From NCBI RefSeq assembly GCF_001544695.2, contig NZ_FCOM02000008.1, forward strand, positions 62,001 through 126,000: 64,000 nucleotides of DNA, read 5' to 3'. Each line of letters begins with the position of its first letter. Position 1 is the first letter of the stretch. The translations under genes and the position numbers were made by a program. Of the stretch, positions 1 to 9,802 are shown piece after piece. The stretch comes from Caballeronia arvi (GTDB lineage: Bacteria > Pseudomonadota > Gammaproteobacteria > Burkholderiales > Burkholderiaceae). The notes under the pieces were generated by a model. It was not told where the DNA came from and did not search any database. It was given only the letters and a program-made list of their open reading frames with translations.

Positions 1-56
1 ATTCGTCAGCCTTGGTCACCGCCCGTTCACACGGGTTACTCCCTATTCAACCACGG

Positions 57-68
57 TTGTCTATACAA
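57..68. promoter_or_regulatory. HutC-type operator before the NCS1 permease gene
   Basis: The 12-base near-palindrome TTGTCTATACAA lies 53 bases upstream of the permease start. It is the exact reverse complement of the site at 15564-15575 and differs by one base from the perfect palindrome at 9649-9660. HutC repressors of the GntR family are known to bind TGTA-N2-TACA-like inverted repeats. Placing the permease under HutC control is an inference from the shared sequence. Confidence 0.7.
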
Positions 69-121
69 CATGATGCGATGACACCCCATCCATCGAACCC
101 TGACAATCGGAGCCACTTTTC

Positions 122-1555
122 ATGGCGAACCCCGAACTCGTCGCGAAGCGGACCAGCGACGGCCGCGAAGTCTTCGAAACGCGCACGATCGACTACATTC
201 CCGAAGCCGAACGGCACGGTAGCCTGTATAGCCAATTCACGCTTTGGCTGTCCGCGAATCTTCAGGTGACGGCGATCATCACCGGGGCGCTCGCGGTCGT
301 GCTCGGCGGCGATGTCTTCTGGTCGCTGATCGCGCTGTTGCTCGGGCAGCTCGTCGGCGGGACCGTCATGGCGCTGCACGGCGCGCAAGGTCCGCAGCTC
401 GGCCTGCCGCAGATGATTTCGAGCCGCGTGCAGTTCGGCGTCTATGGCGCGGCCATTCCGATCGTGCTCGTGTGCGTCATGTATGTCGGTTTTTCCGCGA
501 GCGGCACGCTGCTCGCAGGACAGGCGGCGGCGCAGTTGCTCAACGTCCCGGACACAACGGGTATCTGCGCGTTCGCCGTGCTGATCGTGCTGTTGACGCT
601 GCTCGGCTATCGCGCGATTCACTTCGTCGGGCGCATTGCCAGCGTCATCGGCGTGGCGGCGTTCGTCTTCATGTTCGCGCGGCTGTTCGCGCAGCATGAC
701 ATCGGCGCGTTGCTGAGCAACCGCCACTTCTCGATCGCGAGCTTCCTGCTGTCGATGTCGCTCTCGGCGTCGTGGCAGATCGCATTCGGCCCGTACGTCG
801 CGGACTATTCACGCTATCTGCCGCGCTCGACGTCGTCGATCCGCACGTTTCTCGCGGTCGGCCTGGGCTCGGTGATCGGCGCGCAGGCCGCGATGGTCTT
901 CGGCGTCTTCGCCGCCGCACTCGCCGGCAATGCGTTCGCTCATCACGAGGTCGCGTATATCGTCGGCTTGGGCGCGAGCGGCGGCATTGCCGCGCTGCTC
1001 TACTTCAGCATCGCGTTCGGCAAGCTGACCGTGACGACGCTCAACGCCTACGGCAGCTTCATGTCGATGGCGACGATCGTCAGCGCGTTCCGGGCGAAAC
1101 GGGCCATCTCGACGCGGCATCGGCTGGTGTACGTCATCGGCATGGTGAGCCTGTCGACGCTCGTCGCGCTCGCGGGCCGTCATGCGTTCCTGAAGGAGTT
1201 CACCGCGTTCATCCTGTTTCTGCTCGCGTTCTTCACGCCGTGGAGCGCGATCAATCTGGTGGACTACTACTGCTTCACGCGATCCCGCTACGATGTGCCC
1301 GCACTTTCCGACCCGGACGGCCGCTATGGACGCTGGAACGGCAAGGCCATTCTGATCTACACGCTCGGCGTGCTCGTGCAGATGCCGTTCATCTCGACGC
1401 ACTTCTACACCGGTCCTTTCGTTGATGCGCTCGGGGGCACGGATATCTCGTGGATCATAGGGCTCGTCGTTCCGGGGCTGGTTTACTACGCGGTGATGCG
1501 TCGCGCGCCGCGGACCTATCCCGCGCGGCTGGTTCTGCCAAACGCGCAAGAGTGA
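122..1555 (+). CDS. NCS1-family permease (cytosine/purine permease-like), probably Hut-linked
   Basis: This 477-residue inner-membrane protein has about 12 hydrophobic segments and an N-terminal cytoplasmic stretch with the IDYIPEAERHGS pattern seen in NCS1 nucleobase:cation symporters of the CodB type. Family length is usually 420-500, so it looks complete. An SD-like GGAG lies nine bases before the ATG. A HutC-type operator sits just upstream, so the substrate may be histidine, urocanate or another imidazole rather than cytosine; that is inference. The gene converges on the PAAR/lysozyme module and has no same-strand partner in the window. Confidence 0.85.
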   Translation: MANPELVAKRTSDGREVFETRTIDYIPEAERHGSLYSQFTLWLSANLQVTAIITGALAVVLGGDVFWSLIALLLGQLVGGTVMALHGAQGPQLGLPQMISSRVQFGVYGAAIPIVLVCVMYVGFSASGTLLAGQAAAQLLNVPDTTGICAFAVLIVLLTLLGYRAIHFVGRIASVIGVAAFVFMFARLFAQHDIGALLSNRHFSIASFLLSMSLSASWQIAFGPYVADYSRYLPRSTSSIRTFLAVGLGSVIGAQAAMVFGVFAAALAGNAFAHHEVAYIVGLGASGGIAALLYFSIAFGKLTVTTLNAYGSFMSMATIVSAFRAKRAISTRHRLVYVIGMVSLSTLVALAGRHAFLKEFTAFILFLLAFFTPWSAINLVDYYCFTRSRYDVPALSDPDGRYGRWNGKAILIYTLGVLVQMPFISTHFYTGPFVDALGGTDISWIIGLVVPGLVYYAVMRRAPRTYPARLVLPNAQE

Positions 1556-1819
1556 CAGCGGGCTGATCGAAATGGGGATAGGGGCGGTCAGAGAATGTGG
1601 CCGACCCTATGCCACACCACCCGGCATGCGGGTCCGCGCCGGGCTAGGCTCGGGAATAGCCGACGCGTCGAACCCGCCGATAACGTCGGCTGCTACTCAC
1701 GTGGGCCGCCCTTACTCCGGACTATGCGACCGTCGTCGACCGGGCCGTCAAATCCCGACCTTCACGTTACTCCGTTAAAAAAACTGAACGGCATCACCGC
1801 ACTTGCGGGGGCCCTGTGC

Positions 1820-2224
1820 CTACTTCCAATTAGCCATTTCTAGCAGTGCTTGCAAGAACTTATTCTGCGCCTTGCGCACGTCATAGACGCATTGTTCATA
1901 GAGAGCTGAATACATAGACCCATCGTGCGAAGTTTTCCATTTGGCCCCCGCGTTTCGTTGAAGCTCACAATACCTCACGCTACGATCTTGCGCCGTCATA
2001 TATTCGTTAAGCAAACGCGCATGAGCGTTTCCAGCCGGAATGGTCTTGCGAATGCGCCTGTATAGACCTTGGTTCTCTGACACAAGGTCCGAGCTAAGGC
2101 CCGCATAGCATTGCGTATCGGAATAGCCTCCACCTAGATGCTTCAAACAATCAGGATCGGTTCGGGCCACAGCATTACTGGAAAAAATCGAAAATGCAAC
2201 AAGCCAAATGCTAGTGCGAAGCAT
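1820..2224 (-). CDS. Exported LprI-like (DUF1311) protein, probable immunity protein to the upstream lysozyme
   Basis: This is a 134-residue protein starting MLRTSIW, with a signal peptide (residues 1-20, ending near NAVA-RT) and a mature part with paired cysteines and the QDRSVRYC pattern of the LprI/DUF1311 family. Some LprI members inhibit lysozymes. The start at 2224 was chosen because GGGGG lies just upstream and it begins the signal peptide; it overlaps the end of the lysozyme gene by 14 bases. The location and export signal fit a periplasmic immunity protein for a T6SS-delivered muramidase. The family match is moderately clear; the immunity role is inferred from context. Confidence 0.7.
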   Translation of the reverse strand: MLRTSIWLVAFSIFSSNAVARTDPDCLKHLGGGYSDTQCYAGLSSDLVSENQGLYRRIRKTIPAGNAHARLLNEYMTAQDRSVRYCELQRNAGAKWKTSHDGSMYSALYEQCVYDVRKAQNKFLQALLEMANWK

Positions 2225-2789
2225 CGTAGACCCCCGATGCAAATAAGCGTGCTTCTGAAAAACGCCTCGGCCGGAGTCCGTTGTTATGCCCAATTCGATA
2301 GGTGAGGATGTAGTCAAACAACTTATCATAGTGCCCCGAATTGATCTTCTTTATGATCTCATCCGCGCCCTTGAAGCTGCCAGCGTTGTACAGGATGCTC
2401 ACTAAGCTATCGTATTCGAACTGAAACAACGGTACTCGTATGTCTCGGTTTAGTCGAGCCTCTATTTCGTCGATCGCCTTCTTTTTAAACTCTCTTGCCT
2501 TGTCGAGTGTTATTGTGTCACCAACCTTCAGCTTATCGGCTGCAACGACAAGATGCCCACATCCTACAGTGGGAAGACCCCTATTATCCTTATAGACGGT
2601 CAAGATGAAACCTTCAGTAACTTGAAGCCCAAGAAAGCTTTTCCCGTTGAGCACGCCAGACTCCCAAACTGCGAGAAAAGACAACCCGTCGTTTGACACG
2701 GCCCAAGGCTTGCATAGCCTCGACGCGTAAACAGTGCGATTTGAGTTCGGGTCTGTGTTAGTTGTTGCCGTGCAGAGCGCGTCAGTCAT
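2211..2789 (-). CDS. GH24 (T4-type) lysozyme, probable T6SS effector
   Basis: This 192-residue protein carries the T4-lysozyme active-site block VTEGFILTVYKDNRGLPTVG, with Glu59, Asp68 and Thr74 in the E-8-D-5-T spacing of phage muramidases, followed by GCGH. There is no signal peptide and no holin or Rz genes nearby, which argues against a prophage lysis cassette. It starts 28 bases after the PAAR gene and overlaps the LprI-like gene. The base composition is visibly AT-richer than the flanks, suggesting transfer. The expected role is cutting peptidoglycan of a rival cell after T6SS delivery. An endolysin remnant is the alternative. Confidence 0.8.
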   Translation of the reverse strand: MTDALCTATTNTDPNSNRTVYASRLCKPWAVSNDGLSFLAVWESGVLNGKSFLGLQVTEGFILTVYKDNRGLPTVGCGHLVVAADKLKVGDTITLDKAREFKKKAIDEIEARLNRDIRVPLFQFEYDSLVSILYNAGSFKGADEIIKKINSGHYDKLFDYILTYRIGHNNGLRPRRFSEARLFASGVYDASH

Positions 2790-2817
2790 GAGTTTCTTTG
2801 TTATTGAACGTCGGCGA

Positions 2818-3393
2818 CTATTCCGCTGTTTCGCGGTGGCCGAGATAAAGGCGAATGCCCTGCGCGCCGCTTGTCGCGTGGCGCTCGGTACGACCCGAAG
2901 AGTCAGTTACTCCGTGGACCATTTCGCCCGATGACAGGCACACCGTATAGAACGTTTCGGACATTGGCTTTCCGGCCGCGTCGCATAAGGTGAATTGTTC
3001 GTCGTAAGCGCGGCGCGGTGTTTCCTGTGAAGTGGCAGCATAAGTTGGAACGGGTGCGTGCCCGCTGTCATCGATGTACATGACCGTCCGGGCGTATACG
3101 GCAACGACGCGCGGCGGGCGTGGGCATTTGCAGATGACGATATCGCCATCTACCGCTTCGTATGCACCTAGCCTCACATCGTAGCCGCGTAGCGATCGCG
3201 TAATAGGTGCTGCCTCGCGTATTGGTCCGTGGGATTTGCAGACGCCGCACCAAGCTAAATGCCCTGCGTGTGTTTGCCTGCGTACCCGCCCTTGCCCGTC
3301 TGTGATAGTGCAATGGTCCGCCCCGCCGATCACACGACCGCCGTTGCCGTTGTCGAGCGGATCACCCTCAACGATCGCATAGTGAATGCCCAT
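2818..3393 (-). CDS. PAAR-domain protein (T6SS spike tip) with C-terminal extension
   Basis: This is a 191-residue protein. Residues 1-100 follow the pattern of Burkholderia PAAR proteins (an EGD-x-NGG-VIGG opening, DGQGR, a WCGVCKSHG cysteine/histidine cluster and a KCPRPP segment), which cap the VgrG spike. Residues 130-191 form an extension (YDEQF...GRTERHATSGAQGIRLYLGH) seen on PAAR proteins of this group and possibly used for cargo attachment. SD GGGAG precedes the ATG. It is the first large gene of a three-gene set with a lysozyme and an LprI-like protein. No vgrG or structural T6SS gene is present in the window. Confidence 0.8.
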   Translation of the reverse strand: MGIHYAIVEGDPLDNGNGGRVIGGADHCTITDGQGRVRRQTHAGHLAWCGVCKSHGPIREAAPITRSLRGYDVRLGAYEAVDGDIVICKCPRPPRVVAVYARTVMYIDDSGHAPVPTYAATSQETPRRAYDEQFTLCDAAGKPMSETFYTVCLSSGEMVHGVTDSSGRTERHATSGAQGIRLYLGHRETAE

Positions 3394-3516
3394 CTATTGC
3401 TCCCGGTGTCCAAGATAGACGGCAATAAGATGCACGCTGTCCGTTTCGTAGCGCTCAGTACACGCGCCGATGGTTGCTATTGCGCACCTTCCGACTTTCC
3501 GTTGCTGCTCCGACAT
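3394..3516 (-). pseudogene. 40-residue ORF resembling a leftover PAAR-protein tail
   Basis: A 40-codon ORF starts MSEQQRKVG, has a strong SD (GGAGG) eight bases before its ATG, and its TAG stop is directly adjacent to the PAAR start codon. Its last part, TERYETDSVHLIAVYLGHRE, aligns without gaps to TERHATSGAQGIRLYLGHRE at the end of the neighbouring PAAR protein, 11 of 20 residues identical. It could be the scar of a second PAAR gene lost by deletion. Alternatively it is a small translated leader coupled to the PAAR gene. Confidence 0.5.
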
Positions 3517-3817
3517 TTCCAGACCTCCACTAAAGCTAACGTACTGGCCGAAACCGACCGGCGACAAGCCGAGCCAGATTGCGCTCCGATCTGGCGATGC
3601 TCTCGCGCCAAGGCCGCGGGCCGACATGGGAATGGTCCGAAAACAGCGGAGATTGCTTGTTGGATTGCCGCAAACATGGCGTCGGCTCGCGATTAACGCT
3701 CCACACGTCCTCCCCACGATCAGTCGCCTTTCCCAGTTGCACTTCACTTCACTTCACTCGCTGTGACCAGCTTATGGCGGGACTTGCACCCGCAGGAGTG
3801 CGCCTATGCTGATCGCA
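3517..3817. other. Intergenic stretch between the PAAR module and the hut terminator
   Basis: I see no supportable gene here. The stretch holds the presumed promoter of the PAAR module and a short CTTCA-type tandem repeat near 3741-3758. The candidate ORFs have no family signal. Confidence 0.5.
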
Positions 3818-3856
3818 ATAAAAAACGGCTGCGCATCTTTCGATGCGCAGCCGTTT
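3818..3856 (-). terminator. Rho-independent terminator of the hut operon
   Basis: A perfect 15-bp stem (3823-3837 paired with 3842-3856) with a four-base loop is followed on the minus strand by a run of T (plus-strand A tract 3820-3825). It lies 20 bases beyond the hutG stop. Confidence 0.9.
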
Positions 3857-3876
3857 CTTCATCGTGATACCGATAT

Positions 3877-4674
3877 TCAGCCGATCGCCTTCACCGCGTC
3901 GAGCGCGCCGCTCAACATGTCGCGCAGCACCGCTTCGACCTTGCCCGCGCGTTCATCGACGAAATCGAACGGCGGCGATTCGTTCATGTACGCGGACTGG
4001 CACATTTCGAGTTGCACCGCATGCACGCCGTCCTTCGGCGCACCGAAATGCCGCGTGATATAGCCGCCCTTGAAGCGTCCGTTCGCCACCCACGTCAAAC
4101 CGCTCGCCTTCGCGGCGCTTTCCACGCGCGCCTGGATCGACGCATCGGCGGTGCGGCCGTCCTGCGTGCCGATGTTCAGATCCGGCAGCTTGTCCTCGAA
4201 AAGACGCGGCAGCACGCTCGCGATCGAATGCGCCTCCCACAGCAGGACGTTCGCGTGCGCGCCGCGCAGACGCTTCAACTCCGCGTCGAGCGTCTGGTGA
4301 TACGGCTGCCAGAAGCGCTCGACGCGTTGCCGGCGTTCGGCTGCATCGGGCGCGCATCCATCCCGATAGAGCGGCTCGCCGCGGAACGTTTCGGTCGGGC
4401 ACAGCGACGTCGTCGTCTGACCGGGATACAGGCTTTCGTCGTTCGGCGGACGGTTTTGATCGATGACATAACGCGATACGCGCGCGCCGATCACCGTCGC
4501 GCCCCATGCCTTCGCGAACGCATAGAGGCGATCGAGATGCCAGTCCGTGTCCGCCACGGTCAGCGCGACGTCCGTGTACCGGTCGCGCATCGCGTCCGGA
4601 ATGTGTGTTCCGAGATGCGGAATCGAAATGACGAGCGGCGCATCGCCGCGTTCCAGCGTGAAGATATCGTTCAT
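3877..4674 (-). CDS. hutG: N-formylglutamate deformylase
   Basis: This 265-residue cytosolic enzyme of the N-formylglutamate amidohydrolase family hydrolyses N-formylglutamate to glutamate and formate, the last step of the deiminase branch of histidine degradation. The conserved SIPHLGTHIP opening, the VIDQNRPP region and the LLWEAHSI metal-site region are present, at family-typical length. It starts nine bases after the hutF stop and is the last gene before a strong terminator. Having HutF and HutG rather than an arginase-type HutG defines the five-step pathway. Confidence 0.93.
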   Translation of the reverse strand: MNDIFTLERGDAPLVISIPHLGTHIPDAMRDRYTDVALTVADTDWHLDRLYAFAKAWGATVIGARVSRYVIDQNRPPNDESLYPGQTTTSLCPTETFRGEPLYRDGCAPDAAERRQRVERFWQPYHQTLDAELKRLRGAHANVLLWEAHSIASVLPRLFEDKLPDLNIGTQDGRTADASIQARVESAAKASGLTWVANGRFKGGYITRHFGAPKDGVHAVQLEMCQSAYMNESPPFDFVDERAGKVEAVLRDMLSGALDAVKAIG

Positions 4675-4683
4675 GTGTGGGAT

Positions 4684-6072
4684 TCAGGAATCGGCCAGCA
4701 AGCGCGCGAGAGCAGCGCGATAGTCCGCGTAAAGGCGCGCTTCGTCACGATGACGTCCGTCTTCGACCACGCGCTCGCCGCCGGTATAGACATCGCGAAT
4801 CGGCGATCCGCCGTGCTCGCAGAACACGACTGACGACAGCCACGTATCGGGCGTCTGTTCGGCGAGATTCGGATGTTCGGCGTCGAGCACGATCCAGTCG
4901 GCGCGTGCGCCCGCTTCGAGCGTGCCGACCGCACGCCCCGTCGCACGCGCGCCGCCTTGCAGCGCGGCGGCAAAGAGCCTGTCGGCCACGATCGCGCGAT
5001 GCGGCGCGGCCAGCACGTTGCGCTGGCGTCGTGCGAGGCGCTGGCCGTATTCGAGCAGACGCAGCTCCGAACGCCAGTCCACGCCGATATGACTGTCCGA
5101 GCCGACACCGAACGCGCCGTTCGCTTCGAGATAAGCGTGCGCGGGAAAAATGCCGTCGCCGAGATTCGCTTCGGTCGTCAGGCACAGGCCGGCGACCGCG
5201 CCGCTTTTGGCGAGCGCGGCGGTTTCGTTTGCATCGACGTGCGTCGCGTGCACGAGGCACCAGCGCGCGTTCACGTCGAAGTTATCGAGCAGCCATTGCA
5301 CGGGCCGCGCGCCTTCGGTTTCGACGCAGGCATCGACTTCGGCCGTCTGCTCCGCGATGTGGATATGCACCGGCGCATCCGCCGATGTCGCATCCAGTCC
5401 TTCGAGCAGCGCACGCAACGACGCCCGCGACACCGCGCGCAGCGAATGCGGCGCGACGCCATAACGCACATCGCCGCGTTCGGGATGCGCGCGTCGCAAA
5501 GCGTCGATGATCCGAAGCAGGCCTTCCGGCGTGTTGATGAAACGCCGCTGATCGTCGCGCGGCGCCTGCGCGCCGAAGCCGCTGTACTGGTACAGCACCG
5601 GCAGCATCGTCATGCCGATGCCCGTGTCGCTCGCCGCCTGCACCACGCGTCCGGCGAGTTCCGCCGGATTGCCGTAGCGCTGGCCATCGGGCGCGTGATG
5701 CACGTAATGGAACTCGCAGACGGACGTGTAGCCCGCCTTCAGCATTTCGACGTAGAGCCAGCGCGCAATCGCGCCGAGATCGTCGGGCGTGATGCGCGCC
5801 GCGAAGCGATACATCAGATCGCGCCAGCTCCAGAAGCTGTCGGTTGGATTGGCGCGATATTCGGTGAGACCGGCCATCGCGCGCTGAAACGCGTGCGAAT
5901 GCAGGTTCGGCATGCCGGGGATGAGCGGTCCCGATGCGCGCGCCGCACCGTCGGGCGCTTCGGGAAGATCGGGCGTGACGCGTTGCAGCTTGCCGTCGCC
6001 AGACCATTCGAGCAGCACATTGCGACGCCAGCCATCGGGCAAATAAGCGTGTTCGGCAAAAAGTGTATTCAT
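4684..6072 (-). CDS. hutF: Formimidoylglutamate deiminase
   Basis: This is a 462-residue amidohydrolase-superfamily enzyme with the metal-binding [10 protein letters not shown] motif (about residues 56-65), EFHYVHH and a C-terminal [10 protein letters not shown] block. It converts N-formimidoylglutamate to N-formylglutamate plus ammonia, feeding HutG. The start codon overlaps the hutI stop by four bases (ATGA), so translation is coupled. Length is normal for the family. Confidence 0.93.
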   Translation of the reverse strand: MNTLFAEHAYLPDGWRRNVLLEWSGDGKLQRVTPDLPEAPDGAARASGPLIPGMPNLHSHAFQRAMAGLTEYRANPTDSFWSWRDLMYRFAARITPDDLGAIARWLYVEMLKAGYTSVCEFHYVHHAPDGQRYGNPAELAGRVVQAASDTGIGMTMLPVLYQYSGFGAQAPRDDQRRFINTPEGLLRIIDALRRAHPERGDVRYGVAPHSLRAVSRASLRALLEGLDATSADAPVHIHIAEQTAEVDACVETEGARPVQWLLDNFDVNARWCLVHATHVDANETAALAKSGAVAGLCLTTEANLGDGIFPAHAYLEANGAFGVGSDSHIGVDWRSELRLLEYGQRLARRQRNVLAAPHRAIVADRLFAAALQGGARATGRAVGTLEAGARADWIVLDAEHPNLAEQTPDTWLSSVVFCEHGGSPIRDVYTGGERVVEDGRHRDEARLYADYRAALARLLADS

Positions 6073-7292
6073 GCGTTCAGTCGACGTTCGAAGACGGTTT
6101 CACCGCCGCGCACGACGCGCGCGCAGAGCGGACGGCCAAACCAGTACGCGAGTTCCGCGAGCGATTGCACCGGCCACACGGCGAAGTCCGCCGGACGTCC
6201 GGCCGCGAGCGTGCCGTGACGTTGCTCGTCGCCGAACGCACGCGCCGCGTGACGCGTCACGCCTTGCAGCACTTCGGGAACGGTCATGCGGAACAGCGTC
6301 GTGGCCATGTTCATCATGAGCAGCAGCGACGTGACCGGCGACGTGCCGGGATTGCTGTCGGTCGAAATGGCGATCGGCACTTCGTAGCGGCGCAGCAGTT
6401 CGAGCGGCGGAAGCCGCGTCTCGCGGATGAAGTAGTACGCGCCCGGCAACAGCACCGCGACGGTTCCGGCTTGCTTCATCGCCGCGACGCCCGCTTCGTC
6501 GAGAAATTCCAGATGATCCGCCGACAGCCCGCGATAGCGCGCCGCCAGCGCCGCGCCGCCGCTGTTCGACAGTTGCTCCGCGTGCATCTTCACGGCGATG
6601 CCGCGCTGCGCCGCCGCTTCGAACACGCGCTCGCTCTGCGCGAGCGTGAAGCCGATGCGCTCGCAGAACACATCGACCGCATCGACGAGGCCTTCGTCGG
6701 CGAGCGCGGGCAACATGCGATTGCACACTTCGTCGATATAGTCGTCCGCGCGGCCCGCAAACTCGGGCGGCAACGCGTGCGCGCCGAGAAACGTCGTGCG
6801 CACCGTGACGGGATAGCGCTCGCCGAGCGCACGCGCGACGCGCAGCATCTTGCGCTCCGTCGGCAGATCGAGGCCGTAGCCCGATTTGATTTCGATGGCC
6901 GTCACGCCGTCCGCGAGCAGCGCTTCGAGGCGCGCGGCGGATTGCGCGAAGAGCGACGCTTCGTCGGCCGTGCGCGTCGCGCGCACGGTCGAGACGATGC
7001 CGCCGCCTTGCAGCGCGATCTCTTCATAGCTCACGCCCGCGAGACGCTGAGCGAACTCGTCGGCGCGCTGACCGCCATAGACCAGATGCGTGTGGCAGTC
7101 GATCAGACCGGGCGTGACCCACGCGCCGCGCAAGTCCTCGCGCGGCCATTGCGTGAATTCATGCGGCACGTCCGCGCGCGCGCCGAGCCATGCGATCTTG
7201 CCGTTTTCGACGGCGATCGCGGCGTCATCGATCGTGCTGCCGGGATCGCCTTCGGGACAAAGGTTCAGGTTGTGCCAAAGCGTGCGCTTCAT
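6069..7292 (-). CDS. hutI: Imidazolonepropionase
   Basis: This 407-residue cytosolic amidohydrolase has the [11 protein letters not shown] metal-binding motif and a later [10 protein letters not shown] block. It opens imidazolone-5-propionate to N-formimidoylglutamate. I chose the MKRTLWHNL start at 7292, which overlaps the hutD stop as ATGA, over an upstream in-frame start that would add 22 arginine-rich residues. It also overlaps hutF by four bases. Confidence 0.93.
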   Translation of the reverse strand: MKRTLWHNLNLCPEGDPGSTIDDAAIAVENGKIAWLGARADVPHEFTQWPREDLRGAWVTPGLIDCHTHLVYGGQRADEFAQRLAGVSYEEIALQGGGIVSTVRATRTADEASLFAQSAARLEALLADGVTAIEIKSGYGLDLPTERKMLRVARALGERYPVTVRTTFLGAHALPPEFAGRADDYIDEVCNRMLPALADEGLVDAVDVFCERIGFTLAQSERVFEAAAQRGIAVKMHAEQLSNSGGAALAARYRGLSADHLEFLDEAGVAAMKQAGTVAVLLPGAYYFIRETRLPPLELLRRYEVPIAISTDSNPGTSPVTSLLLMMNMATTLFRMTVPEVLQGVTRHAARAFGDEQRHGTLAAGRPADFAVWPVQSLAELAYWFGRPLCARVVRGGETVFERRLNA

Positions 7293-7873
7293 TGCGTTTC
7301 CCTCAATGCGATGGCGAGCAACGCGCCGTCGCCTTCCGTCGCGATATGCGCGTTGCAAAGATCGATACGCAACGTGTCACCTCGTTCCAGCGCGACGGGC
7401 GCGTCGTCGTTCACGCGGATGCGGATCGAGCCTTGCGCGCAATACAGCAGCGCTGTGTCCGCTTCGACATGACGCGCTTCGCCCGCGCGCCACACGTCGA
7501 GCGTGCCGCGCGCCGCGTCACGGCGCACCATGAGATTGAAGTCGCGCGTCGCTCCGTCGACGAGACGGGCATCGATCGCGGATTCGCCCGCGAAACGCGC
7601 GACATCCAGCGGCTGCATCAGCGCATGCGTATGCGCGCCTTCGTCGAGGATCATGCCCGCGCCGTCGAGCAGCACCAGCGTGCGATCGACGCCGGGAAAG
7701 CGCGAGAACGGCCCCGCCTGCGCGACATCGGCGACGCTCACGCGCCACGCAAACGCATCCATCGATGCGCCCTCGGGAAACGCGGCGACTTCGCGCGTGA
7801 CGCCGCCGCCGTTCTTCCACGGCGACGCCACGAGGTCCACGCCGCGAATGAGCGTGATGGACGCTGCGATCAT
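7289..7873 (-). CDS. hutD: HutD-family protein
   Basis: This is a 194-residue double-cupin-like protein of the HutD (Ves/HutD) family, recognised by the [14 protein letters not shown] opening and the [11 protein letters not shown] motif. HutD is not a pathway enzyme; in Pseudomonas it is reported to limit hut expression. The start overlaps the hutU stop by four bases and the end overlaps the hutI start, so the three genes are tightly coupled. Confidence 0.9.
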   Translation of the reverse strand: MIAASITLIRGVDLVASPWKNGGGVTREVAAFPEGASMDAFAWRVSVADVAQAGPFSRFPGVDRTLVLLDGAGMILDEGAHTHALMQPLDVARFAGESAIDARLVDGATRDFNLMVRRDAARGTLDVWRAGEARHVEADTALLYCAQGSIRIRVNDDAPVALERGDTLRIDLCNAHIATEGDGALLAIALRETQ

Positions 7874-9558
7874 CGGCCGAGCATCGGCAGCTTGAGACCG
7901 GCTTCGCGCGCGGTCGATTGCGCCAGCTCGTAGCCCGCATCGGCGTGACGCATGACGCCCGTCGCCGGATCATTGAAGAGCACGCGGCCGAGACGCTCGT
8001 GCGCGGCATCCGTGCCGTCCGCGACGATCACCACGCCCGAATGCTGGCTGAAGCCCATGCCCACGCCGCCGCCGTGATGCAGCGACACCCACGACGCGCC
8101 GCCTGCCGTGTTCAGCAGCGCGTTGAGCAGCGGCCAGTCGCTGACGGCGTCGGAGCCGTCTTTCATCGATTCGGTTTCGCGATTCGGGCTGGCGACGGAG
8201 CCGGTGTCCAGATGATCGCGTCCGATGACGACCGGCGCTTTCAGTTCGCCGTTCTTCACCATCTCGTTGAACGCCTGTCCCAGACGATAGCGATCCTTCA
8301 CGCCGACCCAGCAGATGCGCGCCGGCAAGCCCTGGAACGCGATGCGCTCGCGCGCCATGTCGAGCCAGTTGTGCAGATGCGGATCGTCGGGAATCAGTTC
8401 CTTGACCTTGGCATCGGTCTTGTAGATGTCTTCCGGATCGCCCGACAGCGCGACCCAGCGGAACGGCCCCTTGCCTTCGCAGAAGAGCGGCCGAATGTAC
8501 GCCGGCACGAAACCGGGGAAATCGAAGGCGTTTTTCACGCCCATTTCGAGCGCCATCTGACGGATGTTGTTGCCGTAATCCAGCGTGGCCGCGCCGCGTT
8601 CCTGCAGCGTGAGCATCGCCTGCACCTGCTTCGCCATCGACTGCTTCGCGGCCGTCACGATGCTTTGGGGGTCGGTCTTCTGACGTTCGCGCCAGTCTTC
8701 GACCGTCCAGCCTTGCGGCAGATAACCGTGGATCGGATCGTGCGCGCTCGTCTGGTCCGTCACGCAGTCCGGCGTGATGTTGCGCTCGACCAGTTGCGCG
8801 AAGACATCGGCTGCGTTGCCGAGCAGACCGATCGATACCGGCGTGCCGCTCTTCTTCGCGTCTTCGATCATGGCGAGCGCTTCGTCCAGCGTCTTCGCCT
8901 TCTTGTCGACGTAGCGGGTCTTCAGACGGAAGTCGATGCGCGACTCGTCGCATTCGACGGCGATCATCGAGAAGCCGGCCATCGTTGCGGCCAGCGGCTG
9001 CGCGCCGCCCATGCCGCCGAGACCGCCCGTGAGAATCCAGCGGCCCTTCGGATCGCCGTTGAAATGCTGGTTCGCGACCGAGAAGAACGTCTCGTAGGTG
9101 CCCTGCACGATGCCCTGGCTGCCGATGTAGATCCAGCTTCCCGCCGTCATCTGGCCGTACATCATGAGGCCCTTGCGGTCGAGTTCGTGGAAGTGGTCCC
9201 AGTTCGCCCAGTGCGGGACGAGATTCGAATTGGCGAGCAGCACGCGCGGCGCATCCGCGTGCGTGCGGAACACGCCGACCGGCTTGCCGGACTGGATCAG
9301 GAGCGTCTCGTTCTCTTCCAGATCCTTGAGCGACGTGAGAATCTGATCGAAGCAATCCCAGTTGCGCGCCGCGCGGCCGATGCCGCCATACACGACGAGC
9401 GCGTGCGGATGCTCTGCCACTTCGGGATCCAGATTGTTTTGAATCATCCGGTACGCGGCTTCCGCGATCCAGGTCTTGCAGGTTTTTTCGCTGCCGCGCG
9501 GAGCACGGATCGTGCGGGTCGGGTCGAGACGCGGATCGATGTGTTTGGGATGATTCAT
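7870..9558 (-). CDS. hutU: Urocanate hydratase
   Basis: This 562-residue NAD-dependent enzyme converts urocanate to imidazolonepropionate. Highly conserved blocks include [49 protein letters not shown] and [18 protein letters not shown]. It is the first gene of the hutU-D-I-F-G operon and has a perfect palindromic HutC operator about 90 bases upstream. Length is normal. Confidence 0.96.
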   Translation of the reverse strand: MNHPKHIDPRLDPTRTIRAPRGSEKTCKTWIAEAAYRMIQNNLDPEVAEHPHALVVYGGIGRAARNWDCFDQILTSLKDLEENETLLIQSGKPVGVFRTHADAPRVLLANSNLVPHWANWDHFHELDRKGLMMYGQMTAGSWIYIGSQGIVQGTYETFFSVANQHFNGDPKGRWILTGGLGGMGGAQPLAATMAGFSMIAVECDESRIDFRLKTRYVDKKAKTLDEALAMIEDAKKSGTPVSIGLLGNAADVFAQLVERNITPDCVTDQTSAHDPIHGYLPQGWTVEDWRERQKTDPQSIVTAAKQSMAKQVQAMLTLQERGAATLDYGNNIRQMALEMGVKNAFDFPGFVPAYIRPLFCEGKGPFRWVALSGDPEDIYKTDAKVKELIPDDPHLHNWLDMARERIAFQGLPARICWVGVKDRYRLGQAFNEMVKNGELKAPVVIGRDHLDTGSVASPNRETESMKDGSDAVSDWPLLNALLNTAGGASWVSLHHGGGVGMGFSQHSGVVIVADGTDAAHERLGRVLFNDPATGVMRHADAGYELAQSTAREAGLKLPMLGR

Positions 9559-9648
9559 ATGCTTCGCTCAAGGTGGATTTGTGGACGAAGACCCGCGTTG
9601 CGTATTCGCGATCATCGCGGGCAGTGAAAACAGTTTAGCCACGTCAAG

Positions 9649-9660
9649 TTGTATATACAA
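9649..9660. promoter_or_regulatory. HutC operator in the hutU promoter region
   Basis: The perfect 12-base palindrome TTGTATATACAA contains TGTA-TA-TACA. It lies between the hutC terminator and hutU and matches the known form of HutC sites. Matching sites occur at 57-68 and 15564-15575. Confidence 0.8.
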
Positions 9661-9729
9661 GAGGAAATGTCGATTTAGATGTGCAGGGTATACGCGGAGA
9701 TCGTTGGCAGAATTACGGGGCGCACAAGC

Positions 9730-9763
9730 AAAAACGCGGGTAATCGGAAACGATTACCCGCGT
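9730..9763 (-). terminator. Rho-independent terminator after hutC
   Basis: A 13-bp stem (9734-9746 with 9751-9763) with a GAAA loop is followed on the minus strand by five T. It separates hutC and the upstream transport operon from hutU-D-I-F-G. Confidence 0.9.
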
Positions 9764-9802
9764 GCGTGAAGGCGCCGAGTTGTCTAGTCAGGTCAAACGG
9801 CC

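Noticed and set aside
1556..1819. Possible genes between the NCS1 permease and the LprI-like gene, and an AGCCGACG/CGTCGGCT hairpin at 1658-1691
   Set aside because: The ORFs there are short and lack coding signature; the hairpin has an 18-base loop and no T run, so no terminator can be claimed.
3741..3758. CTTCA-type short tandem repeat
   Set aside because: Only a few units with no flanking structure; nothing to suggest function.
3777..3793. tRNA T-arm-like GCGGG-loop-CCCGC near the PAAR module, possibly a tRNA remnant or attachment site
   Set aside because: Only a five-base stem with a loop that differs from the T-loop consensus; no acceptor, D or anticodon arm could be found around it.
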